Assembly: GCF_035920445.1 (NCBI RefSeq)
Contig: NZ_CP109162.1
Coordinates: forward strand, 2,108,001-2,172,000
Source of the DNA: Nocardia sp. NBC_01730
GTDB taxonomy: Bacteria > Actinomycetota > Actinomycetes > Mycobacteriales > Mycobacteriaceae
Direction of reading: 5' to 3'
Length of the DNA: 64,000 nucleotides
Position numbers and translations under genes: made by a program. The notes beneath the pieces were generated by a model. That model ran no database searches. It worked only from the letters and a program-made list of their open reading frames with translations, and was not told the origin of the DNA. This document shows, in pieces, positions 1 to 9,112 of the stretch; the stretch's first letter is position 1; each line of letters begins with the position of its first letter.

Positions 1-229
1 GTGATTCGGCCAGTTCGCGCACAGCCTGCCCGGGAAGAGACGGGTCGACGACGACTGTCACATCGACGTCGCTGCGCCCGTGTCGATAGTCCTCGAGTGC
101 GATGGACCCGACCGCGAAGACGCTGACGAGATGAGGCCCGCAGACGGCGCCGGTGCGCTGAACAAGGTCTGCCAGGTAAGGACGCAGCTCGGTGGGGAGG
201 GATTGTGGGTCCACGAGAGTGCCGGTCAT
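1..229 (-). CDS. Nucleotidyltransferase-domain protein, 3' end outside window
   Basis: The minus strand is open from an ATG at 229 to the window edge (76 codons). The product has a nucleotidyltransferase signature: a VGSIALEDY stretch followed by SDVDVTVVV, which is the GS...DxD pattern of Pol-beta-type enzymes such as aminoglycoside adenylyltransferases. The two aspartates of DVD would bind the metal-nucleotide. The N-terminus is complete and the C-terminus is cut by the window edge, so the substrate cannot be inferred. An adenylyltransferase acting on an aminoglycoside or another small molecule is the natural guess. Confidence 0.6.
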   Translation of the reverse strand, partial: MTGTLVDPQSLPTELRPYLADLVQRTGAVCGPHLVSVFAVGSIALEDYRHGRSDVDVTVVVDPSLPGQAVRELAES

Positions 230-420
230 TCGGCCAGTATCCAGCAGGGCTCCCCCACCGCCACTGCGGCACCGAATCGGACCAGTGCGCACAACCGAAC
301 CGACCTCGATGGATCACGGCGCACTGCTCGGCCTGCCGACGACCGTCTTCCCGATCGCTTCGTCCTCCCGGTCTCGGAAGTCGAACACGACGACCGTGTG
401 CGAAGTTGTGGTCTCTCGGG

Positions 421-1966
<1,546 letters not shown>

Positions 1967-2168
1967 TCACGTTCGTCCCACCTGATCTCGGTCGGACGCC
2001 GCGCATATCGTGGTGTGGTGGCGCTGATTTCGGTGCTTTCGCACGATCCTGGTGAACGCGAGGTCGGTCGTCAACGGCGACGGAATCAGGCTCCAGAAGT
2101 AGCCACGCGTCACCGTGCATCTCGAAAACGACTGGAGATACCCGGCGCTCGAGCACCACGATGGTGCG

Positions 2169-2345
2169 GTGGCCAGGACAGAGGAAACCGCGAATCGGAT
2201 CATATGGAAGGATCTGCCGCAACCCGTGCGCGACGCGATCGAGCGCCGTCTGGGCAGCCGGGTCCACTCAGCGCTCAGCCAGTCGAGCGGGTTCAGCCAC
2301 GGAATGGCGGCACGATTGGAATTACGGGGCATTGGGAGCGGAACA
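2169..2345 (+). pseudogene. N-terminal remnant of an aminoglycoside-phosphotransferase-like gene
   Basis: The plus frame reads IIWKDLPQPVRDAIERRL, then LGSRVHSALSQSSGFSHGMA and ARLEL. This matches the N-lobe of APH-family phosphotransferases, where a DLPxxVRxAIExxLG helix is followed by a GGFSxGxAARL glycine loop. After ARLEL the frame loses similarity and no HxDxxxxN catalytic loop or DxD follows before 2426. The gene is therefore truncated or frameshifted, and no activity is expected. Confidence 0.5.
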
Positions 2346-2420
2346 GCCGCCTCCCCGCACCTCCACGCTCGCCGAACCTGCGCTACCACCAAGCACAGTC
2401 GGCGCGAGTGTCGCGACGAT

Positions 2421-2472
2421 GGCTGAGTCGACGGCTGAGTCGACGGCTGAGTCGACGGCTGAGTCGACGGCT
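2421..2472 (+). repeat. 12-bp tandem repeat, four copies
   Basis: The unit ggctgagtcgac is repeated four times without mismatch at 2421-2468, followed by the partial unit ggct. In one plus frame it encodes (AEST)n. It lies between the phosphotransferase remnant and the end of the small secreted protein gene, in no intact gene. Slippage at such arrays makes copy number variable between strains. Confidence 0.9.
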
Positions 2473-2508
2473 GGCGTGGCTATAGGAGCCGGACATCAGA
2501 TGGGCCCC

Positions 2509-2856
2509 TCATCCCCAGGTCGCTTGGTCGGGCATGGTCGAGTTGAAGATCACGTAGAAGAACTGGCCAGGAGCCAGTTCGTTCATGTCGTGCCAACCGC
2601 CCCACAGGTCGCGCTGGTAGTAATTCTCTGTCCCGCTTCCGTCGTCGTAGCACACGATGTTCGCGGTGCCGAACGGGCTCCAATACACATCGGTACGCGG
2701 GCGGGGCGCTTCGAGAGGCGCGCGGAACAGGTGGCTACACGGGGTGATCACCGGGTCGTAGTAGGTCGGCCGGGCGGCGGCAGCCGGCGCGAGCGCGGTG
2801 ATTCCCGCAGCGATAATCGCAGCAGCGCTGAGTCCTCGGCGGACGGCGGAACGCAT
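2509..2856 (-). CDS. Small secreted protein, function unknown
   Basis: A 115-aa protein starting MRSAVRRGLSAAA. The N-terminus is a typical Sec signal peptide: an Arg-rich n-region, an Ala-rich hydrophobic core and an APAAAAR cleavage region near residue 29. The mature part has two Cys, is aromatic-rich and ends in a VIFNSTMPDQATWG tail. The ATG at 2856 is preceded by TAGGAG at good spacing (AGTTAGGAGCAGAATTG), so it is preferred over the longer frame to 2961. The family was not recognised. It looks like one of the many short exported proteins of Nocardia/mycobacteria. It lies downstream of the RiPP operon on the same strand, but 440 bp away. Confidence 0.72.
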   Translation of the reverse strand: MRSAVRRGLSAAAIIAAGITALAPAAAARPTYYDPVITPCSHLFRAPLEAPRPRTDVYWSPFGTANIVCYDDGSGTENYYQRDLWGGWHDMNELAPGQFFYVIFNSTMPDQATWG

Positions 2857-3299
2857 CAATTCTGCTCCTAACTGGCGGAATAGGGTTCGTTCCCTGCTGT
2901 CGACGACTGGCGAATAATCGTTACCAGCACACTGAGCTTCCGCGCCACGACTGTCGACCACCTGGCTCGTAGATACGAAACCTGTTGTGACTCAATAGTT
3001 CTACCAGAGATTGAGCGCAAACTGCCGCCAGCGCTTTCCCCTGGTCGGCGGCCGTGCCCACGTTTCAGGGACGATGAACGGGTGCTTGTGCGCACGGTGC
3101 TTGCTCATCGGTTCCGAACCGGTCGACTCGTAATCAAGCTCAGCTTTGACCTCGCCAACGGGCTAGGCGACAAACGCACCCGAGCCCGGGGATATGGCAA
3201 CGTCGCCGCCCCGCCCGCCGAAGAAGTCGAGCATTTGCTGGATGTCGATCCAGGCGAGTAAGCCGCCGGACTCACCGGGTGATTCAGCTTGTCGTCAAT
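2857..3299. other. Intergenic stretch, no convincing gene
   Basis: Between the secreted protein and the end of the RiPP operon. The only notable open frame is on the plus strand from a GTG at 3082 to a TAA at 3261 (59 codons, containing RTGRLVIKLSFDLANG and ending LLDVDPGE). It lacks a clear ribosome binding site and a recognisable family, so it is noted rather than called. Confidence 0.4.
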
Positions 3300-3887
3300 T
3301 CAGAAGGTGGTACACGGAATGGGGAAGGTTCGGACTCGGTATGGTGACAACAGGAAATGCGCACCGTCGATGAAGACAAGGTCGTTGTCCCGCAAGGCGG
3401 CCAGCAGTATCAATTCATCGCCGGTCAGCGCATCGACATGGGTTGCCGCGGCCAGCGCACGGAACCGGGTGGTGTGCGGCTCATCGAGTGTGGCGCGAAA
3501 GCTCGCTTCGGCTCGGCGAATGTCCCTGATAGCGACGAAATCCGGACCGTACCGGTAAGAACACAGGCCGACCTGGTGGCGTTCCCGCCACCGAGCCAGC
3601 GTCTCTTTCGCGGTGTAGCCCTCCGCGTGCGCAGGTGGCGGCAAATGCACAACGCCGTCCAGTCCGTGCGGCGCCGCAGAGCCGAGTGTCCAGTCGATCC
3701 GAACACCGGCCTCCATCGCCGCACCCAGCAACCGCAGCACTGCGAAGTCGTCCGCCCCACCACCGAATCGCACCGGATCGGCGATGGTGACGACCTGCCC
3801 GAGCCGCCGGGCGGCGGCGACCGTCTCGTCCGGCTTTGTGAGGTCGGCGATGACGGTTTCCGGCCACCGTGCCAGTGGATCGGTCAT
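3300..3887 (-). CDS. DUF5825-like protein, RiPP-cluster partner
   Basis: A 195-aa soluble protein beginning MTDPLARWPETVIADLTKPDE. Its ATG overlaps the stop of the radical SAM gene by 4 nt (ATGA), so translation is coupled and the long upstream extension in frame is rejected. It contains an alpha/beta-like segment (VVTIADPVRFGGGADDFAVL), a DWTLG...LDGVVHLPPP block and a C-terminal LTGDELILLAALRDNDLVFI helix. It resembles the DUF5825 proteins found beside B12-radical SAM maturases of the TIGR03975 type in actinobacteria; the match is by recollection of layout and sequence style. It might help in precursor binding or complex assembly. No catalytic motif was seen. Confidence 0.72.
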   Translation of the reverse strand: MTDPLARWPETVIADLTKPDETVAAARRLGQVVTIADPVRFGGGADDFAVLRLLGAAMEAGVRIDWTLGSAAPHGLDGVVHLPPPAHAEGYTAKETLARWRERHQVGLCSYRYGPDFVAIRDIRRAEASFRATLDEPHTTRFRALAAATHVDALTGDELILLAALRDNDLVFIDGAHFLLSPYRVRTFPIPCTTF

Positions 3888-5785
3888 GTCGGCTCCTCGA
3901 TGCGCAACAGCACCGGCTCCGGTTGTTCCGGCCGCACGATCGAGCGTTCGATCCCACCCGGCGTAGTCGCCACTCCGAGCCAGCGACCACCTTCGGTGAA
4001 AACCAGCCCGTTGGCCAGTTGCGCGGCGAGCCATTCCGCCAGTTCCGCCTGATTCCAAGGGAATCCAGCCGAGGCGAGATTGCGATGCAACGCGGGAATG
4101 GTGCGGCCATGCTCCAATTCGGCCCAGGTTTCCCGCTCCCTCGGATCGGTGAACACGTAGTCGTGTGCTGCCCAACCGAACCGGCGATCCCTGATAATCA
4201 GCACGCCGTCGATATCGCTACGCAGCAAGGAACTCTCCGGATAACGCGCTTGCCATACAGCAATTGCGGCGTCCAGTGGGGCAACCTGCTCGTCGGTGAT
4301 GCCCTGATCGGGAGTGTCGAACTCGTAGACGAGGTCGGCGAGCACCCTCGGGTCGAGGTCGTACACTGCATGGTATCGCTCGGCGGGAGCGCGTTCGGTG
4401 AAGCCGATGGCCGGATCGTCGAAATTCGGCGAGAACCTTTCGAGGAAGATCCGGGCGGTTCCGCCTGGCGGCTGAAGGTGCACCAGCGCCGGAACCTGCT
4501 CGATTATCCTGCGGTAGTCATCCGCGCTTTCGCCGGGAAATCCGTACAGCCAGTTCCACTCCACGGTGATCCCCTCGGTTTCCAAGTCCCGCAACGTGCG
4601 CACGTTGCGGACTCCACCGATACCCTTGTCCATTCTCCGCAACACATCATCCACAAGAGACTCGATGCCGGGCTGCACACGCCACACCTTCGCCGCCCGC
4701 AGAGTCGCTGCCTGTTCCGCGGTGATGTTCGCCTTGATCTCGTAATGCAGTCGCAAGTCGATGTCCATCGTGGCGATCTCCGGGAGCGCGGTACGCAGGT
4801 AGGAGACATCAAGGATGTTGTCAACCACGGTAACGTCCAGTGTGCGATGTTTGCGCACCAAGTGGTCGAGTTCGGTGACAAACCGGGACGGTTCCTTCGC
4901 CCGGTACGTCATCGTTGACCCGTTCAGGCCGCAGAAGGTGCAATGATGTTTCTCGCCCCACCAGCAGCCACGCGAACTTTCCAGCACCAACTCCGGTTCA
5001 GTGAACTCACTGACCACACTATTGTCGTAAGTCTGAAACCAATCGTCGAACAATGGGACACGCATGTCGGCGGGACCGACCGGGGTGCCCCTGTGATCGT
5101 TCACCCGCTGCGCGCCATCGGCGTCCCGCCAGCACAGTCCGGCAATCGACCCGAGTTCGCCGTGGTCCGAGCGGAGCGCGCCGAGCAATTCCGGAAATGT
5201 CTCGTCGGATTCGCCGCGCAGCACCAGGTCGACGAATTCGAATTCCCGGTGCAGGGTGACGCCCATGATCCCGTCGCAATTATAGCCGCCGAGCAGGGTG
5301 CGAACTTCCGGTGCGCGTTGCTTGATCCGTTTCGCCACGGCCAGGCTCGGCACGCTCTGACTGAACGTGGAGGTGAACCCGACTATTTCCGGATCCATGG
5401 CCAGTACCTCGTCGGCGACCGAGGAGACGAATTCGTCCGCGAGTTCCCGCATTCGTGAGATCGGATCGAGGGCGATCCGGTGCCGCCGCGCGTAGTCCGC
5501 CATCTGCTCGATCCCGAATGCCTGGCCGTTCAACGCGCCGGCGAACACCCATTCGCCGAGCGCGTGCACGAACCCGCCATCAGAGACCTCGAGATAGTCG
5601 GGCACCGTCAGCCCAGCGTCCAGCAGTACTTCGGCCCAGCGGATATTGGCGTAGTAGGCGATGGGTTCGGCCATGCCGTGCTCCACACAACTCGCCTTCA
5701 GCACGCCGAGCGCGAGCGACGGGCGGCTCAACTCGTGCCACGGCATGCACACCAGTACGGTGCGCGACGAACTCTCGACACTCAC
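3884..5785 (-). CDS. B12-binding radical SAM RiPP maturase (TIGR03975-like, probable C-methyltransferase)
   Basis: A 633-aa cytoplasmic enzyme. The N-terminal third looks like a cobalamin-binding Rossmann domain (VLVCMPW..., PEIVGFTSTFSQSVPSLAVA, RTLLGGYNCDG). The radical SAM core follows near residue 275 with ESSRGCWWGEKHHCTFCG, a CX7CX2C cluster motif instead of the canonical CX3CX2C, then a TIM-barrel-like region with EGITVEWNWLYGFPGE. The SRGCWWG...HCTFCGLNG block is typical of RiPP maturation radical SAM protein 1. Such enzymes probably methylate unactivated carbons of a precursor peptide; that reaction is inferred from the family. It starts at a GTG that overlaps the stop of the 172-aa gene (GTGA), and its stop overlaps the next start (ATGA). 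The precursor candidate lies at 6300-6464. Confidence 0.88.
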   Translation of the reverse strand: MSVESSSRTVLVCMPWHELSRPSLALGVLKASCVEHGMAEPIAYYANIRWAEVLLDAGLTVPDYLEVSDGGFVHALGEWVFAGALNGQAFGIEQMADYARRHRIALDPISRMRELADEFVSSVADEVLAMDPEIVGFTSTFSQSVPSLAVAKRIKQRAPEVRTLLGGYNCDGIMGVTLHREFEFVDLVLRGESDETFPELLGALRSDHGELGSIAGLCWRDADGAQRVNDHRGTPVGPADMRVPLFDDWFQTYDNSVVSEFTEPELVLESSRGCWWGEKHHCTFCGLNGSTMTYRAKEPSRFVTELDHLVRKHRTLDVTVVDNILDVSYLRTALPEIATMDIDLRLHYEIKANITAEQAATLRAAKVWRVQPGIESLVDDVLRRMDKGIGGVRNVRTLRDLETEGITVEWNWLYGFPGESADDYRRIIEQVPALVHLQPPGGTARIFLERFSPNFDDPAIGFTERAPAERYHAVYDLDPRVLADLVYEFDTPDQGITDEQVAPLDAAIAVWQARYPESSLLRSDIDGVLIIRDRRFGWAAHDYVFTDPRERETWAELEHGRTIPALHRNLASAGFPWNQAELAEWLAAQLANGLVFTEGGRWLGVATTPGGIERSIVRPEQPEPVLLRIEEPT

Positions 5786-6303
5786 ACGTCACCGCCTTGC
5801 ACTGCGGCGCGGTGGATTGTGGCGATCGTGTGATAGCAGTAGTCCTCAACTGCGTGTGACGGGACTCGAGGCACGTTACTCAGCGCGTCCACCCGATTCT
5901 CGGTTAACGTGCTGTTGAAGTGCCGGGCTGCGGCCAGCACGACCAGTGCCACCAACTCGTAGTGCACCTTGAGTCGTCCAGTGCATTCGCCGCCCACGCC
6001 GCTGTGCCTAGGGCAACGCATTCCATGGCTGCACACCACGATGCCGGGAATGGCCTCGCTCAGCCGGTCGTCTACATCTTGAGCAGCGACCCCATAGTGA
6101 CGCCGCCCAAGGCCCCCGAGTAGATGCGGCCTGCGCACTACCGACCAGAACCGCCACTTCCAGCTGATCGCGCGGATTCCTTGCACCGCGACGAAAGCTT
6201 GCTCGTCAGTGAGCGCCCCGAGAAGCGGAAGGGATGGCTCCAGCCACGGCGGAAGCCCTGATGGTGCGCATCCCTCCCGCGTGCCGGAGAGCTTCCGTAT
6301 CAA
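5782..6303 (-). CDS. Uncharacterised RiPP-operon protein, 172-173 aa
   Basis: The frame opens with a TTG at 6303 whose last bases form the TGA of the precursor ORF (TTGA overlap). It ends GTGTGA, overlapping the GTG start of the radical SAM gene by 4 nt. Coupling on both sides argues strongly that it is translated. The protein has an aromatic basic helix (ISWKWRFWSVVRRP), a Cys pair (VVCSHGMRC) plus another Cys at GECTG, a hydrophobic helix (VALVVLAAARHF) and a C-terminal EDYCYHTIATIHRA segment. No family was recognised. A recognition, protease or chaperone role in the operon is possible but unproved. Confidence 0.65.
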   Translation of the reverse strand: MIRKLSGTREGCAPSGLPPWLEPSLPLLGALTDEQAFVAVQGIRAISWKWRFWSVVRRPHLLGGLGRRHYGVAAQDVDDRLSEAIPGIVVCSHGMRCPRHSGVGGECTGRLKVHYELVALVVLAAARHFNSTLTENRVDALSNVPRVPSHAVEDYCYHTIATIHRAAVQGGDV

Positions 6304-6464
6304 GCTGTCTCGATGTCCTTCTTCAGTCGGACATCCGAATCGAGGATGCGCGTCGTCGGTTTGACGCTGAGCTGCTGGATCTTTTTAACCGACAACACAG
6401 ACTCTGCCTGATCCGGGACGTCGAGCTGGGCATCCGAATCGAAGATTTCTGAATGATGTGTCAT
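6300..6464 (-). CDS. Candidate RiPP precursor peptide, 54 aa
   Basis: A short ORF with a strong ribosome binding site (GAGAGGAG, 7-8 nt before the ATG at 6464). It is the first gene of the four-gene overlapping operon and ends with a TGA inside the TTG start of the next gene. The peptide begins MTHHSEIFDSDAQLDVPDQA, is acidic in its first half and Lys/Arg/Thr-rich later (SVLSVKKIQQLSVKPTTR), and ends LDSDVRLKKDIETA. It has no Cys, so lanthionine or sactionine chemistry is unlikely; C-methylation fits the neighbouring maturase. The motif I-F/L-D-S-D-A/V-Q/R-L occurs twice, near each end. Its role as the maturase substrate is inferred from position and size. Confidence 0.72.
   Translation of the reverse strand: MTHHSEIFDSDAQLDVPDQAESVLSVKKIQQLSVKPTTRILDSDVRLKKDIETA
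6332..6446 (-). repeat. In-frame 16-bp direct repeat inside the precursor gene
   Basis: The plus-strand sequence catccgaatcgaRgat occurs at 6332-6347 and 6431-6446 with one mismatch. The 99-nt spacing is exactly 33 codons, so both copies encode the same motif (IFDSDAQL and ILDSDVRL). This suggests an ancient internal duplication, and possibly two recognition or modification sites. Confidence 0.8.
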
Positions 6465-6483
6465 GGGACACTCCTCTCGTGGG

Positions 6484-6561
6484 TCAGATGATCATAAGAA
6501 CTCCCCGCCTTACCCACAAGATCGCGCGTTGAATCACCGATAGAAGTTTGTCGAGTCTCAT
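6484..6561 (-). CDS. Possible 25-aa hydrophobic cationic peptide upstream of RiPP precursor
   Basis: A mini-ORF starting MRLDKLLSVIQRAILW and ending VRRGVLMII. Its ATG overlaps the stop of the preceding 19-aa ORF by 4 nt (ATGA). Its own stop is 19 nt upstream of the precursor ATG, just before the GAGAGGAG site. The sequence would make an amphipathic, positively charged helix. It could be a leader ORF controlling precursor translation, a second precursor, or a chance frame. No homologue is known to me. Confidence 0.32.
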   Translation of the reverse strand: MRLDKLLSVIQRAILWVRRGVLMII

Positions 6562-6617
6562 GTGACGGTTGACGCTTTGGCTTCTGAGCTGCTGTCGAGA
6601 GGTGAGAGCTGAGGCAT
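6558..6617 (-). CDS. Possible 19-aa leader ORF at head of RiPP operon
   Basis: A mini-ORF encoding MPQLSPLDSSSEAKASTVT. The ATG at 6617 is preceded by GGAAAGGA six nucleotides away, a good Shine-Dalgarno. The stop overlaps the start of the next 25-codon ORF (ATGA). Together they extend the pattern of overlapping genes seen in the RiPP operon. Evidence is limited to the RBS and spacing. Confidence 0.35.
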   Translation of the reverse strand: MPQLSPLDSSSEAKASTVT

Positions 6618-6810
6618 GGTCCGTCCTTTCCAGCGTCGTGAACCGCCGCCGAGGCATCTTCGAGCCCACCTGGTTCGTCCCAGCCCATGCCATCTCGGCC
6701 GCCAGCGGCCTGAGTCATTGGGTGGCCAGCCCGGCGGTCGCCAACGTCGGTGCCAGCAAAGCTGCGCATGCGGCATTCCCCGCCAATACCTCGCGATTGT
6801 CGGAGCCGAT

Positions 6811-7647
6811 TCAGGAACGATTGCGAGCGTGCGTGATTCGGCCACACGCCGCCGTGAGAACCGCCACCACCATAACGGTGATCAGTTGCAGCACATTCCA
6901 AGCCACCGGGTTGTGGACCGGTAGTGCCAACGGTTGCTGGTATGTGGAGGCCCCTGCGATGACGGCCGGAGTCCGCGGCTCGGTCGGCGGTAGAGGTGGT
7001 GGAGCGGGGGGCGATGGCGCGGGGGGTGCCGCAAGCATTGGTGAACCCGGCTGCGGCGGGCCGAGTTGTAGCGGGATATCAGGGTAGGGATCAGGGAGCG
7101 GTGCGCCCGGCAGCAGCAACAAGCAGGTCAGCAGCGCGCTTCCGGTGACCGCGCTGCCGACGACCGCACTCCCGAGTGCGGATTCGGACCACCAGCTGCC
7201 GGTAGCCGATCCGAGTGTCATCAATGCACTCCCGGAGGCGGCGCTGCCCGTACATGCCGCCTGTACGCTGCCGGACTCGAGACCGAGCGCGTCGCTCGAA
7301 CCAACCGCCGCGGTACCCGCTTCGGGCCGCACCGGGCCGAGGGCCAATGGACTGCCCGCACTTTCCGAGCTGCCACTCGAAACCGTTTGTGGCACCGCAC
7401 TTCCGGTGGCAGCCGACACGGCATAGGCAGGCGGTGCGAGCGCCAACTCTGTGCCGACCGCGTCAGCACCTGCGGTGACCGAGGTCCCGCCCGTCGCACT
7501 TCCGGAGGTGAGATCGCCGAGAGACGGCCAGGCCGTCGGATCAGCGGCAGCAGGTGGCGCCACCAGAACAGCTGCGGCAGTCAGTGGAAGGAAGGCGAAT
7601 CCTGCGGTGACCCTACGGATTCGCGTGATGTCGATCGGCGATGCCAT
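6811..7647 (-). CDS. Secreted Ala/Ser/Gly- and Pro-rich protein with C-terminal membrane anchor
   Basis: The protein starts MASPIDITRIRRVTAGF, with a Sec signal peptide whose core reaches APPAAADP near residue 36. A long low-complexity region follows with repeated GSA/TGSA/GSAV units and three or four Cys. Next is a proline-rich stretch (APPAPSPPAPPPLPPTEP) and a single hydrophobic segment near the C-terminus (AWNVLQLITVMVVAVLTAACG) ending in basic residues. This is the layout of a surface protein spanning the envelope and anchored by a C-terminal helix. The family was not recognised. The ATG at 7647 has GAGG nine nt upstream; an in-frame ATG at 7662 is the alternative. Confidence 0.6.
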   Translation of the reverse strand: MASPIDITRIRRVTAGFAFLPLTAAAVLVAPPAAADPTAWPSLGDLTSGSATGGTSVTAGADAVGTELALAPPAYAVSAATGSAVPQTVSSGSSESAGSPLALGPVRPEAGTAAVGSSDALGLESGSVQAACTGSAASGSALMTLGSATGSWWSESALGSAVVGSAVTGSALLTCLLLLPGAPLPDPYPDIPLQLGPPQPGSPMLAAPPAPSPPAPPPLPPTEPRTPAVIAGASTYQQPLALPVHNPVAWNVLQLITVMVVAVLTAACGRITHARNRS

Positions 7648-7684
7648 GTGTGCATACCTCATCTGTCTCGTACCGGGAGGCTGG

Positions 7685-8434
7685 TCAACTCCCGTTTCGG
7701 AAACGGGTCAACGCCAGTTCGAAGGCGTCCCGCGGTACAACGCTGCCGCCGGAGAACGGCCGATCGAGGTTGTAGATCGCGAGGATCACCCAACCGACGA
7801 CGACACCGAGCACGGCGGTCATGAGCATGCTCCGCCTGGTGATTTCCTGGTCTGCCAGCACCATGCGCAACAGCAACAGAGCGGTTCCGAACCACAGGGC
7901 GGCGTAGAGGAACCCGGGTATCGACAAGCTCGCATCCATCGCCCGGTCGTACCGGGCTTGCGCGACTCTGCCGAGCCCGGCCAAAACGCTGGAGCGCTCA
8001 TCGTCCGCGTCGCGCAGCGCCGCCGCCTCGGCGCGCAGCTTGTCGAACGTCTGCTGGGTCGATTCGCTCAGCTGGCGTTTCTCGGCCATGACCGGCCATT
8101 CGCTGCCCAACACCTGCGTGGTGTAGTCGCGCACGAGCCCCTGGATCCGATCGCGTTCCGCCTGCGGCAATTTGTCCGCGGCAGAGTGGACTTCGACCAG
8201 CGCCTTGGCCTCGGCAACAGTGTGGCTGTGTGCGTTGTCGTAGTTCTGCCAGCCGATCACCACCACCAACGCGACCACCGCAGTGAAGAACGTACTGATG
8301 ATCTCGAGGACCAATCCGTCGGCACCCTCTTCCTCATTCTTACGCCACGACTCCGGGCGTAGCCGGTTCGCTAGAACGAGGACGGACACCGCGACGAGCG
8401 CGGACAGAACGGGCAGAGCCCATTGCAGAACCAT
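7685..8434 (-). CDS. DUF4239-like (bestrophin-like) integral membrane protein
   Basis: A 249-aa protein with four predicted membrane helices: two N-terminal (LQWALPVLSALVAVSVLVLA and STFFTAVVALVVVIGW) and two C-terminal (FLYAALWFGTALLLL and MLMTAVLGVVVGWVILAIY). Between them is a cytosolic helical region with QLSESTQQTFDKLRAEAAALRDADDER. This two-plus-two layout with a hydrophilic middle is typical of the DUF4239 family, of unknown function. The ATG at 8434 has AAGGAG six nt upstream; the longer frame to 8476 has no such site. Confidence 0.7.
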   Translation of the reverse strand: MVLQWALPVLSALVAVSVLVLANRLRPESWRKNEEEGADGLVLEIISTFFTAVVALVVVIGWQNYDNAHSHTVAEAKALVEVHSAADKLPQAERDRIQGLVRDYTTQVLGSEWPVMAEKRQLSESTQQTFDKLRAEAAALRDADDERSSVLAGLGRVAQARYDRAMDASLSIPGFLYAALWFGTALLLLRMVLADQEITRRSMLMTAVLGVVVGWVILAIYNLDRPFSGGSVVPRDAFELALTRFRNGS

Positions 8435-8934
8435 GTGATGCTCCTTATCCCGGGGCAGCCGTTCGCCCATATGCAATCACGACTTATGTTGAGGGACAAT
8501 AGATGACGACGATCATGTGGCGGGTGGGGGTGTCCAGCGGCGGGCGCGTAGCCGGGCGGAGGAGACGCCGAAGTCTTCTTCAAATGTTCGGGAATGGCGT
8601 AGCGCATGACTCGACCGCGGGTCAGGGAGCTGAGTTCGAAGAGGGCGCCCGGGACGACGTCCTCGTAGAGATCGGTGAGTTGGCGGGTAAGGTGGGCGCC
8701 TTCTTCGCTGGGGCCGATGTAGCGCGTCGGGTATGTATCGAGGAATTGCCCGGCGGATTCCAGGTTCTGGGGCGCGTGCGTCTGATCGACCCCGAGCATG
8801 GCGCCGACGACGCGCCAGGCGTAGAAGAGTCGGGGATCGATCATCAAGAGCTGGTCGTTCTCCTGCGCGACGAAGTCACCGAGTGTGGCGTCGATGCGGA
8901 CCTTGAACGCACCCGGATCGTATCGATCAGACAT
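8371..8934 (-). pseudogene. C-terminal part of an MpaB-like oxygenase (DUF2236), probably broken
   Basis: From an ATG at 8934 the product reads MSDRYDPGAFKVRIDATL and includes LFYAWRVVGAMLGV, RYIGPSEEGAHLTRQLTDLY and a VMRYAIPEHLKK segment. The GPSxEGxxLT...PGxLF...MRY pattern matches the C-terminal part of MpaB-type haem oxygenases. The expected N-terminal haem-binding half (about 200 aa) is absent. The frame runs 64 nt into the DUF4239 gene with an implausible Cys-rich tail, so the true end was probably lost. The start overlaps the preceding small ORF by 8 nt. Confidence 0.42.
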
Positions 8935-9112
8935 CGCCGGAAGCAGCGCGTCGCGCCAGCACCCGCTGAGCGAGGATTTCCAGGTGGGCAGACGGCACGG
9001 TGGCATACCGGTCCAGCGCCAGCCGACCGCGCGCTTTCAAATCCCTCTCCGCGTCGCCCGCCAGCCCGACCACATCCGACCGCCGCAGCAGCCCCCGCAT
9101 CCGGCCCACCAC
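8927..9112 (-). CDS. Short hypothetical protein, about 61 aa, possibly a gene fragment
   Basis: The minus frame contains GLAGDAERDLKARGRLALDR and AHLEILAQRVLARRAASGDV. Composition is normal for a helical coding segment. It ends in a TGA that overlaps the ATG of the MpaB-like fragment by 8 nt. A GTG at 9112 follows a GAGGAG 13 nt upstream; the frame stays open to 9262. No family was recognised. It may be a remnant of a larger gene. Confidence 0.3.
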   Translation of the reverse strand: MVGRMRGLLRRSDVVGLAGDAERDLKARGRLALDRYATVPSAHLEILAQRVLARRAASGDV

